DNA from: Phaeodactylibacter sp.
Lineage (GTDB): Bacteria; Bacteroidota; Bacteroidia; Chitinophagales; Saprospiraceae
NCBI GenBank assembly: GCA_024103175.1
Contig: JAGFJE010000549.1
Span: 1-60,242, forward strand
Direction of reading: 5' to 3'
Length of the DNA stretch: 60,242 bases
In this document: positions 49,416-56,828 of the stretch, in pieces
Position numbering within the stretch: position 1 is the stretch's first letter
Layout: each line of letters begins with the position of its first letter
Program-made: the position numbers and the translations under genes
The notes under the pieces: generated by a model
Told to the model about the DNA's origin: nothing
Seen by the model: the letters and a program-made list of their open reading frames with translations, nothing else
Databases searched by the model: none

Positions 49416-50624
49416 AGCGGCCAGGAACGTCCCCACCGTTGCGATGAACCCCACCATGAAGATGTTGTAGGAGATGGACAGGTAGCGGTATTTCTTTTCC
49501 AGTACTTTCCCGAGGTGGTAGAGGTCTCTGACCATGTTGCCGTATAGCAGTTCATTGTCGCTGAAAACCTCTTCCATGGCTTCCTCGAACTGGTCCAGTT
49601 CCAGGGTGACGAAGTTGCCAAAAAAGACCACATTGCGGCGCACCTCTTCCGGCGGCGTGCCCTCCCGGTTGAGCATGGTGACCTTGGGGCGGGCCGACAG
49701 GACGGCGAAGATGAGGCTCGCCAGGCCGGTGACCAGGAAAATGACCACCGGCAGCAGGATCTGAGGGCTGTTCTCTCCAATATTGCGATAAGACAGGAAA
49801 GTGATGAGCACACTGACCAGGATGGCGTTGACACTGATCATGATGTTGGCCTTATTGTCGGCAATGGCGCTCAGGTTGATGTGGTTGCGGTAGTTGGCCC
49901 GGAAATAGGTCTGAACCCCCCGGGTGGGCGCTTTGCGTTCCAGGCTGTCAAACCGCCCCCCAGCGGTTTCTTCTTCCTTGGCCTTCTGCTTTTCAAGAAT
50001 CCTCCGGCAGCTGTGGATGGCCTGGGCCAGCGCCGGTTGAAAATGAGCCTGTGCGTAATGGGTGAACAGCTTGATGCGCAGCAGTTCTTCCAGGAGGATC
50101 TTTGCCCATTCCGTTTTGGAATACTGACGGCCGAGGAGGAATTCACGTTCCAGGCGCAACAGCGGCAGGCCTTCTTCGCTTTCCCCAAGATAGACGGCCG
50201 CCTGCAGGGCATCGCTGATAATGCGCCCGGCTTCGGCGCCCGGCTGCCGCCCTTCGGTAGCCGCCAGAATGCAATCGAGCACCTCTTCCTGCGCTTCCTT
50301 CGGGTAATCAAACCGGCTGAAGAACTGCCGGGCCAGCTCGATGCTGAAATGCCCCGGTTCGCGGTAGTCGTATAAATAACCGGTGGGAAAGAGAAATGCC
50401 GCCAGCAAGGCGCGTTCCCGTACTTCCGGGGCGGCGTTTTCTCCCCGGGCTATGGCCTCAACTTTGGCGGCGGCCGCGTCGGCAAGGGTGTAATTGTGTA
50501 CGAGCAGGCGCCCGTCTTGCCGCTGCCCGAAGAGGTGCAGCACGAAATCTTTGGCCTGCCCGGCGATGCCGCCGGCCTTCGGTGGATCTTCACGCTTACC
50601 GGAGTCTTTCATCTTCTCTGACAT
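49404..50624 (-). CDS. PycTM-domain membrane effector with degenerate HD domain
   Basis: Residues 30-215 of 406 resemble the HD phosphohydrolase domain of Bacteroidota HD-PycTM proteins: VHNYTLADAAAAKVEAIA (His 43), and EPGHFSIELARQFF. The central His-Asp is replaced by Phe-Pro (LLAAFLFPTGY, residues 73-83), so metal binding is presumably lost. Residues about 245-406 are the PycTM (Pycsar effector) domain: NYRNHINLSAIADNKANIMI, then membrane helices at about 263-283, 294-318 and 386-405. In Pycsar antiphage systems such proteins open membranes on sensing cCMP or cUMP. No pyrimidine cyclase is nearby, so this is an orphan. Confidence 0.8.
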   Translation of the reverse strand: MSEKMKDSGKREDPPKAGGIAGQAKDFVLHLFGQRQDGRLLVHNYTLADAAAAKVEAIARGENAAPEVRERALLAAFLFPTGYLYDYREPGHFSIELARQFFSRFDYPKEAQEEVLDCILAATEGRQPGAEAGRIISDALQAAVYLGESEEGLPLLRLEREFLLGRQYSKTEWAKILLEELLRIKLFTHYAQAHFQPALAQAIHSCRRILEKQKAKEEETAGGRFDSLERKAPTRGVQTYFRANYRNHINLSAIADNKANIMISVNAILVSVLITFLSYRNIGENSPQILLPVVIFLVTGLASLIFAVLSARPKVTMLNREGTPPEEVRRNVVFFGNFVTLELDQFEEAMEEVFSDNELLYGNMVRDLYHLGKVLEKKYRYLSISYNIFMVGFIATVGTFLAALFG

Positions 50625-50705
50625 AGTGGACCAATATACGAAAATTCGCGGTTCGGTGTTGCACGTACTTTTCCCGCCAAAACATCAATTTGGCTTCTCC
50701 CGATG

Positions 50706-50735
50706 TTGTTATGTATAATAATTTGAATATCTTTG
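50706..50735 (+). promoter_or_regulatory. complete Bacteroidota promoter (TTG-N19-TATCTTTG)
   Basis: TTG at 50706-50708 is followed after exactly 19 bases by TATCTTTG (50728-50735), the best-spaced promoter in the window. Transcription would start near 50742, leaving a leader of about 150 bases before the lipoprotein gene at 50892. The leader contains short hairpins (CGCA...TGCG followed by TTTTTT at about 50806; GGCTC...GAGCC at about 50845). Confidence 0.65.
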
Positions 50736-50891
50736 TGATTCTTTACCGGCAACTCTCCGAAACCCCTGCTGAAAAGTGCACGCCCATCACGCATAATAAG
50801 TGCGGTTTTTTCCCAGTTATACTGACGCAAAACTGGTATTGTGCCGGCTCTGGATTGAGCCGCCTAATGAAGTTTTTTCTAAAATCTGATT

Positions 50892-52436
50892 ATGAAAAGG
50901 TCAACCCTGTTATTCCTGGTGGCTGCCGCCTTTATGGCCACTGCCTGCCAATCTTTTGACGAGCTGGAAAACCTGGAGGATGCCGATTACGATGCCGAAT
51001 ACGCCGTGCCCCTTCTCAATACGGAGCTTTCCCTGCGGGAAGCGCTGGAGAACTTCCAGGACCTGGCCGTCATCACCATCGACCCCGACGGGCTCATCCA
51101 TTTTACCTATTCCGGTGAGGTGCTGACCCAGAATAGCGATACCCTCTTTACCCGGATCAACGAGGCGCTCAGCGGTGTGCCCATCCCCATTACCGCCAAG
51201 CGGATGGGGCTGCCCCTTGAACTGCCCGAAGGTTTTGAATTCGACCGCCTGGTGTTCAAGGAGGGGGAGTTCATCTTCGGTTTTCAACATGCGCATCCCG
51301 ACCCGGTGGAATTTACCATGACCCTGCCTCAGATCACCAAAAACGGCGAACCCTTGTCCTTTTCCGCCAGCCTGCCCGGATACAGCGGTTCCGGGCAACT
51401 GCCCGTCTATTCAAACCTCTTCTTCCCCTATGATCTCGACGGCTATGAGGCCGTTCCGGACCCGGCGACGGATTCTATTTATGTAGAATACGAGCTGATC
51501 CGTTCCAATGGCCAGCCGGATACCGCTCAGGTGGCCATCACCTTCCGCAGCCTCACCTTTTCCTATATGGAAGGCTTCCTGGGTGTTCAGCGCTATGAAG
51601 GCGGCCGGGACACCATCGTCATCGACTTCTTCGACAACTGGGTAACCGGCGACATCTACTTCGCCGACCCGACCGTCACCTTTAACATCGAAAATTCATT
51701 TGGCATTCCTACCGTATCGGATGTCAATGTATTTAAGGTGCTGACCGTGAGGGGCGAAACGCTGGAACTTGCCAGCCCCTACATCGAGAGTGGCTTTTCT
51801 TTCCCCTACCCCTCCATCGATGAGGTGGGCGAGATAAAGGAAGCGGCATTCGTGTTTGACAAAGATAACTCCAATATAGACGAGATCCTCGGCGCCGGCC
51901 CCGTGGCCATCGATTACGACGTGGACGCGGTGACCAACCCGGATTCCAACGTGAACATCCGGGGCTTCATCACCGACAGCAGTTACTACAAAGTGAGGGT
52001 GGATGTCGACCTGCCCCTCTACGGCCGGTCTGTCAACTTTCTGGCGCGAGATACTTTCGAGCTCGACTTCGGCGACTTCCAGCAGATGTACAAGGCCGAG
52101 TTCAAACTGGTGACTGTCAACAGCCTGCCCCTCGATGTATCTATACAAGGGTATTTCCTGGATAAGGATGGCGTCCTGCTGGATTCCCTCTTTCAGGGAT
52201 CCATGCGGGTGATCGAGGGCGTGCCGGCCGACAGTGAGGGCAACGCCAGCGGCGTGAAGGAAGACGTCACTTTTGTGGATTACCCGGAGGAGCGCTTCGA
52301 TAAGGTGCGCACCGCCGAAAAGCTGGATATCGTCGCCTCTTTTTCCACCATCAACAATGGAAATGTATCCGTCAAGATCCTGGAAAGCCAGGCCGTGCAG
52401 GTCAAGCTCGGCGCGATCTTCGGGGTGAGGGATTAG
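50892..52436 (+). CDS. lipoprotein of unknown function, 514 aa
   Basis: The product has a lipobox (FLVAAAFMATACQS, Cys 20) and an extended, acidic beta-rich mature region with no recognised catalytic motif (YDAEYAVPLLNTELSLREAL, then GFEFDRLVFKEGEFIFGFQH). It is followed after a 247-base repeat-containing gap by the DUF5723 outer-membrane gene. A surface lipoprotein next to an outer-membrane beta-barrel is a recurrent arrangement in Bacteroidota, so the two may form an envelope complex. The substrate is unknown. Confidence 0.75.
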   Translation: MKRSTLLFLVAAAFMATACQSFDELENLEDADYDAEYAVPLLNTELSLREALENFQDLAVITIDPDGLIHFTYSGEVLTQNSDTLFTRINEALSGVPIPITAKRMGLPLELPEGFEFDRLVFKEGEFIFGFQHAHPDPVEFTMTLPQITKNGEPLSFSASLPGYSGSGQLPVYSNLFFPYDLDGYEAVPDPATDSIYVEYELIRSNGQPDTAQVAITFRSLTFSYMEGFLGVQRYEGGRDTIVIDFFDNWVTGDIYFADPTVTFNIENSFGIPTVSDVNVFKVLTVRGETLELASPYIESGFSFPYPSIDEVGEIKEAAFVFDKDNSNIDEILGAGPVAIDYDVDAVTNPDSNVNIRGFITDSSYYKVRVDVDLPLYGRSVNFLARDTFELDFGDFQQMYKAEFKLVTVNSLPLDVSIQGYFLDKDGVLLDSLFQGSMRVIEGVPADSEGNASGVKEDVTFVDYPEERFDKVRTAEKLDIVASFSTINNGNVSVKILESQAVQVKLGAIFGVRD

Positions 52437-52454
52437 AAGCAGAGCGGTTCGCGG

Positions 52455-52538
52455 TTCGGTATTCGCGATTCGCACCGAACACCGAATACCGAAATGCGAA
52501 TACCGAACACCGAACACCGAACACCGAACACCGAACAC
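52455..52538. repeat. CGAACAC tandem repeat with facing inverted copy
   Basis: CGAACAC is repeated five times without gaps (52504-52538). Just before it, TTCGGTATTCGC (52455-52466) and GCGAATACCGAA (52496-52507) are perfect inverses, so the spacer can fold back on itself. The gap 52437-52683 has no gene. Confidence 0.8.
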
Positions 52539-52683
52539 CGGCTATACCACAAACGCTTTAAAACTACATGGACAGAAATATTGAGACATGAAAACGTGGC
52601 TAAGCCTCCGGATATTCACTCATTCATTAATTTTTACCCGGCTCGAATGAGACGGGCAGTCCATATACTACAACCATACTATA

Positions 52684-54054
52684 ATGCAGAAAATACTGCT
52701 TTCCTTTTTCATCATCACTTCCTGCGCCACTGCGGCGCTGTCTCAGGAAGACCTTGCCACTCATTTCATGCGCCACACCTGGCAATCCGCCCGGACCAAC
52801 CCGGCATTTTTCCCGAGTTATAAATTTGTCGTGGGCCTTCCGGGCGCCTACAACACCCTGCTGGTGACCAACGTTACCTACGGCGACCTGATCACCACCA
52901 ACGAGGAAGGGAAGGAGGTGCTGAATATCGACCGCGCCATCGAAAAGCTGGGAGCGGACAACGTGCTGCGCAACAACCTCGACATCGAGACCCTTAGCCT
53001 GGGCGTGCGCTTCGGCAGGGCAGCCCTTTCCCTGGGCCATGCCCTGCGCTTCAATGCATTCATGAACTACCCCAAAACCATGCCGCAGCTCATCTGGCAG
53101 GGCAATGCCCAGTTTATCGGCCAGGATGTGGCCTTCGGGCCGGATGTGGACCTGTATGGCTACCAGGAATTTGCGCTGGGCCTGGCCGTGGAAGTCACAC
53201 CCAATATTACCATTGGCGGGCGCGCCAAGCTGCTGGCGGGCGTGGGCAGCATTACCTCCGAGCGCACCGGCCTGCGCCTGCGCACCGACAGCGATGTCTA
53301 TCAGTTGGAACTGAATGCCGATTATTACGTCAACTCCGCCGGTTCCCTGAAGTACGACGGCTTCGATGAGCTGACCGTTGCCTTTGATTACGGCCGGTTC
53401 GATTTCGAAGAACTATTTACTGGTAATGCCGGCTTCGCCTTCGACCTGGGCGTACAACTGAAGTTGGGCGACAAACTGGAGCTTGCCGCCAGCGCTCTGG
53501 ATATCGGTAAAGTCAACTGGGAAGAAGACGTAACCAACTACAGCCTCAACGGTACTTTCGAATACAAGGGCCTCGACCTTGCCCAGAATATTTTCGAAGA
53601 CACCGTCACCGCCGGTTCCATCATAGACACCCTGCGGGAGATCTATCAGGTGGCGGAAACCTCCGTCGGCTATTCGACCACGCTGCCGTCCCGCTACTAC
53701 CTCAGCGGCCAGTACCGCCTGCGGGATAACTGGACCGTCGGCGGGCTCGTCTACCTGGAAAACTACCGGGAGGAGATGAACACCGCCGTAGCTGTGGGCA
53801 GCAACCTGGATATCCTGCCCATCCTCAACGTGGGCGCCACCTACGCTTTCCGCAGCGAGCGGTTGGACAACCTGGGCGTCAACGCCACTCTGCTGCTCGG
53901 CCCGGTGCAACTGATGGCCGCCACCGACAACATCATTACCGCCATACGGCCCAGGGAGAGCCACAGCGCAAACCTGCGCCTGGGGTTGAATGTACTGTTG
54001 GGAAAGATTCAGGAGGAAGAATCCGGAAGAGCCGGAAAGCCCGATTTTTATTAA
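52684..54054 (+). CDS. DUF5723 outer-membrane protein
   Basis: The 456-residue product has a signal peptide (MQKILLSFFIITSCATAALS). DUF5723 features follow: a first strand block QEDLATHFMRHTWQSARTNP, repeated amphipathic strands such as YQEFALGLAVEVTPNITIGG, and the final strands HSANLRLGLNVLLGKI. It is predicted to be a PorP/PorV-like outer-membrane beta-barrel of unknown function, widespread in this phylum. It follows the lipoprotein gene at 50892 in the same direction. Confidence 0.85.
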   Translation: MQKILLSFFIITSCATAALSQEDLATHFMRHTWQSARTNPAFFPSYKFVVGLPGAYNTLLVTNVTYGDLITTNEEGKEVLNIDRAIEKLGADNVLRNNLDIETLSLGVRFGRAALSLGHALRFNAFMNYPKTMPQLIWQGNAQFIGQDVAFGPDVDLYGYQEFALGLAVEVTPNITIGGRAKLLAGVGSITSERTGLRLRTDSDVYQLELNADYYVNSAGSLKYDGFDELTVAFDYGRFDFEELFTGNAGFAFDLGVQLKLGDKLELAASALDIGKVNWEEDVTNYSLNGTFEYKGLDLAQNIFEDTVTAGSIIDTLREIYQVAETSVGYSTTLPSRYYLSGQYRLRDNWTVGGLVYLENYREEMNTAVAVGSNLDILPILNVGATYAFRSERLDNLGVNATLLLGPVQLMAATDNIITAIRPRESHSANLRLGLNVLLGKIQEEESGRAGKPDFY

Positions 54055-54095
54055 GGAAGTTCAGGGTTCGTAATCCGGGAATCGTTATTCGGGAA

Positions 54096-54470
54096 TCACC
54101 ATTCACGCACCCCACTCTTCAACCGCTCCCGCATCATGCTCATGATCCGGCGGGTAGTTTCCGATTCCATTTTCAGGAATTGTTCATACTCTTCGACGGT
54201 GAACTGCCCGATCACGGCGCCCAGCAGGAGAAAGCGCAGGCGGTTGTCCTGGCTCAGGCTGTGATCGATCTGCTGTTCCTGTTTCTGCCGGGAGAGGTTG
54301 TCGAATGCCACCTTCCGCTTGGCCATCATGCGGTGGAAAATGGCAAAAAGCAGATCGTTCTGCATCTTGAGGATAGGGCGGAGGACGTCGTTCTGAAAGC
54401 GCTCTTCTTCGGTGGTGGCTTCCTTCTCGGTAAGAATCTGCGGGCGGATGCCTTTTCGATTGTCGGACAT
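54096..54470 (-). CDS. conserved Bacteroidota hypothetical protein, 124 aa
   Basis: The better start is the ATG at 54470 (MSDNRKGIRPQILTEKE). The upstream one at 54512 adds an unlikely leader. The alpha-helical protein has FQNDVLRPILKMQNDLLFAI, DHSLSQDNRLRFLLLGAVIG and TVEEYEQFLKMESETTRRIM, a pattern conserved in many Bacteroidota, where it is often mislabelled as a glyoxalase. It has no glyoxalase metal residues. Function unknown. Confidence 0.72.
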   Translation of the reverse strand: MSDNRKGIRPQILTEKEATTEEERFQNDVLRPILKMQNDLLFAIFHRMMAKRKVAFDNLSRQKQEQQIDHSLSQDNRLRFLLLGAVIGQFTVEEYEQFLKMESETTRRIMSMMRERLKSGVREW

Positions 54471-54557
54471 GTCGGGAATTTTTATGGATTGACCAGGGTT
54501 AAATAAACACATGCGTTGGGAAATCTACGGAAGGTAAAAAATATCCGGGAAGAATTG

Positions 54558-54589
54558 TTGTGCGGAAGTTGTTAAAAGCCGTATATTTG
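54558..54589 (+). promoter_or_regulatory. promoter of the tRNA-Met transcript
   Basis: TTG at 54558-54560 and TATATTTG at 54582-54589 are 21 bases apart and match the Bacteroidota promoter pattern. Transcription would begin near 54596, so the transcript includes the tRNA-like relic at 54603 before the tRNA itself. Confidence 0.6.
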
Positions 54590-54602
54590 CACTCGCAAAA
54601 AA

Positions 54603-54658
54603 GGCGTGGTAGCTTCCCGCTTTTATAAAGCGGGATCAGAGCGCATGATTTATAATAA
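54603..54658 (+). pseudogene. tRNA-like relic upstream of tRNA-Met
   Basis: The segment starts GGCGTGGTAGCT and later has GAGCGCATGATTTATAAT, both near-identical to the acceptor/D and anticodon parts of the adjacent tRNA-Met. Between them the D-loop is replaced by a hairpin (CCCGCTTTTATAAAGCGGG). There is no T-arm or 3' acceptor. It looks like a truncated, altered copy of the tRNA gene. Confidence 0.65.
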
Positions 54659-54732
54659 GGCGCGGTAGCTCAGCTGGTTAGAGCGCATGATTCATAATCA
54701 TGAGGTCGGCGGTTCAAGCCCGCCTCGCGCTA
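54659..54732 (+). tRNA. tRNA-Met (CAT anticodon), elongator type
   Basis: A 74-base cloverleaf is readable. The acceptor GGCGCGG pairs with TCGCGCT (G-T at the first and last pairs) and is followed by discriminator A. The D arm starts TAGCTCAGCTGG. The anticodon stem CATGA/TCATG encloses loop TTCATAA with anticodon CAT. The variable loop is followed by T-stem GGCGG/CCGCC with loop TTCAAGC. CCA is not encoded. The first base pair and the lack of three G-C pairs in the anticodon stem argue against the initiator. A tRNA-Ile(CAT) is less likely. A strong terminator follows within three bases. Confidence 0.93.
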
Positions 54733-54734
54733 CG

Positions 54735-54770
54735 AAGAGCCTGTCATTGAGTTGACAGGCTCTTTTTTTT
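54735..54770 (+). terminator. intrinsic terminator after tRNA-Met
   Basis: AAGAGCCTGTCA and TGACAGGCTCTT form a perfect 12-bp stem with a six-base loop, followed by a run of eight T (63-70). It ends the tRNA transcript. Confidence 0.95.
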
Positions 54771-54783
54771 CACGCTGAAGCAA

Positions 54784-54836
54784 GGGGGTAGCTCCCCGCT
54801 TTTCAAGCGGGGCCAGGGGGCCGGCGGTTCAAGTGG
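54784..54836 (+). pseudogene. second tRNA-like relic, after the terminator
   Basis: The segment has GGGGGTAGCT, then a hairpin CCCCGCTTTTCAAGCGGGG, then GGCCGGCGGTTCAAG, matching the tRNA start (GGTAGCT) and its T-arm (GGCGGTTCAAG). The hairpin resembles that of the upstream relic (CCCGCTTTTATAAAGCGGG). The anticodon arm is absent. It lies beyond the terminator and is probably not expressed. Confidence 0.55.
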
Positions 54837-54913
54837 AGCACAGCGCCATCCCGGCTGAGCGCAGCGAACGCCGGGGCCCGCCCACGCTACAGCGGATACC
54901 TTTATCATGCTGT

Positions 54914-55219
54914 TTAGCTGGCATCCCAGGGCGTCTCCTGCCAACCGCTGATCACGCCATTATCTCCGCAAACCGGGCACTGCCAGACGATATTGTCTGT
55001 ATCCAGGTCCAGGAGCGCCTGAATTTTCCCCCGGCATGGTTTTCGCCCCGGGCGACGGCGGCATTTGATGTTGCTGTTCAGAAAAGGCTCCTCTTCAAAA
55101 GAAGTGGCGAACGTGACGATCGCCCCAAAGAAATCCGCTAATCTCCTCGTGGGGCGGTTCAGGGGGCCGATTGCCCCCTCCTTTGTGAGATAGTGCTGCA
55201 TATTGATGATCCAGGCCAT
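54914..55219 (-). CDS. small zinc-knuckle-like hypothetical protein, 101 aa
   Basis: The ATG at 55219 (MAWIINMQHYLTKEGAIGPL) is preferred. A longer frame from 55468 overlaps the next gene with low-complexity sequence. The product has a variable core, a basic IKCRRRPGRKPCRGKI segment and a C-terminal IVWQCPVCGDNGVISGW with Cys-x-x-Cys. Two Cys pairs (CRRRPGRKPC and CPVC) suggest a zinc-binding site. This organisation is shared by several Bacteroidota proteins of unknown function. Confidence 0.65.
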   Translation of the reverse strand: MAWIINMQHYLTKEGAIGPLNRPTRRLADFFGAIVTFATSFEEEPFLNSNIKCRRRPGRKPCRGKIQALLDLDTDNIVWQCPVCGDNGVISGWQETPWDAS

Positions 55220-55319
55220 AGAGAGAAAATTTAAACAGCTTCTAAAGCTAACCGGAAACAAGCTTTTTTCAAAGGACAAATAAACCCGAGATTCTTTACA
55301 GGCCAAAGTGATGGGCTGT

Positions 55320-56699
55320 TCATTGCCCCGTCCGGCCCTGCTCATTCGCCGGAACATACCACACCCCTTCCTTAAAATCCACCCCGCCCCCCATCTCCTC
55401 CTGCACCACCCTGTCCACAACAAACACCCCTTTTTTTGCCATTTCGTGGAAGGTATTGATCCCGCCATTCGGAAAGCCCACCCGCGTCCGGTGGATGTTG
55501 AACTTGTCGGCGAACTTCCGGCCGAAGGCCTCCTCCACGCCTTCTTTGCCGAGCATAAAGCCCAGCAGGCCGCCCCAGGTGGCGGTGGGGTTATCGGAAT
55601 CCCAGCCGGCCAGGGCGCCGATCTTTATCGTCTCTTTGATTTCTCCTTCCCCGTACAGGAGGCTGATGATGCTGGCGCCGAAGTTGATGCCGGCGGCGAA
55701 ACAGCCGTTGCATACCGTATCCTTCGTTGCCCATTCGTAGCCATCCTCCTGCCGCACCTGGTATTTTTCGTGGAGGGCGTCCCGGGCCTCCTCCCAGGTG
55801 GCGCCGGATTGGTGCTTCGACTTGACAAAGTCGTACATTTTCGCCGAGTAGGAATCACCGGGCAGGTGTTGGCGGGCTTCATCCGCCATCCAAAGCACCT
55901 GCTCTTTTATGGGCAACCCCTTATCTACAGATGACGCCAAGGCGTGCATGATGACGTAGAATTCCGCGATCCACTGTGCATTCTCCCGCGCCGTCGTTTG
56001 TATAGGCAGGCGTGCCATCTCCAGGGCCACATCGGGGCGGGCGGGGGCGAACAGGCCGAAGATCTCGGTCGTTAGCTGGGCGTCGATCATCTCGTAATGG
56101 GGGTTGTTTTCGGGATGGCCGGTGGCCGGAGGGACGAGTCCTTCCCGCATTAAATCGAATGCTTGCTGGTTAGACACCCAGAGGTAGTTCTCCTCTTCGG
56201 CTTTGATGTGCTTCAGCCAGCCAGCCGCTATTTGCTCGCCGGTGAGCAGGGTGGTTTTGTTGGTGTAAAGCAGGTGCTGGTAGAGGTACTCGATGTCCGT
56301 ATCGTCGTCGGCGCCCCATACCCCGCCTTCGCCCTCGAAATAAAAACCGATGGTATCTGAAAGGTTGTTGGAGCCCCAGATGTTGGGCTCGTCCGGGCCG
56401 CCCCAGTTCTCGCGGGAGTAGAAGCCGGCGCCCCTGCCGTCTTTCCCCTCCCCGCCGATCTTGTCCATTTCGGTGATCAGCCCCGTCCAGTTGGCGATGC
56501 ACTGGCCGAGCCAGAAGCCGTATAGCTTGTCCAGGTATTCCGTCCTGGAGATGGCTTTGTCTTCCGGGCTGGGTTCGTATTTTTTGTAGGTGAAACCGGA
56601 ATCGGCCAGGATACCGCGCTGGCAGGCGGAAAAAAATAGCAGGCTCAGAAGTAGGGCCAGGGCGGTTTTCCTGATGAAGTTAAGGATGTTGGTTGCCAT
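55320..56699 (-). CDS. secreted ADP-ribosylglycohydrolase-fold lipoprotein
   Basis: From the ATG at 56699 the 459-residue product has a lipobox (LLLSLLFFSACQ). The mature region fits the ADP-ribosylglycohydrolase (DraG-like) fold: DKLYGFWLGQCIANWTG near the start, the metal-binding GADDDTDIEYLYQHLL, and the C-terminal GALAGWDSDNPTATWGGLLG motif with the second Asp cluster. Most family members are cytoplasmic enzymes that remove ADP-ribose from proteins. An exported, lipid-anchored form implies an extracytoplasmic ADP-ribosyl or ribosyl-like substrate. It diverges from an FG-GAP T9SS protein. Confidence 0.87.
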   Translation of the reverse strand: MATNILNFIRKTALALLLSLLFFSACQRGILADSGFTYKKYEPSPEDKAISRTEYLDKLYGFWLGQCIANWTGLITEMDKIGGEGKDGRGAGFYSRENWGGPDEPNIWGSNNLSDTIGFYFEGEGGVWGADDDTDIEYLYQHLLYTNKTTLLTGEQIAAGWLKHIKAEEENYLWVSNQQAFDLMREGLVPPATGHPENNPHYEMIDAQLTTEIFGLFAPARPDVALEMARLPIQTTARENAQWIAEFYVIMHALASSVDKGLPIKEQVLWMADEARQHLPGDSYSAKMYDFVKSKHQSGATWEEARDALHEKYQVRQEDGYEWATKDTVCNGCFAAGINFGASIISLLYGEGEIKETIKIGALAGWDSDNPTATWGGLLGFMLGKEGVEEAFGRKFADKFNIHRTRVGFPNGGINTFHEMAKKGVFVVDRVVQEEMGGGVDFKEGVWYVPANEQGRTGQ

Positions 56700-56828
56700 T
56701 TTTATCAAAACTTAGAAGAAAAGCCTAAGTTAACCACAATTTATTTAGGTGGCCTCCTGACAATAACATTTTTGCGCCCCCGATGCGCGGGCAGATCTTT
56801 TTATATTACCGGATAAAAATTGCAGATC

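Noticed and set aside
49404..50624. Complete Pycsar antiphage system
   Set aside because: Only the membrane effector is present. No pyrimidine cyclase is adjacent, so the full system cannot be claimed.
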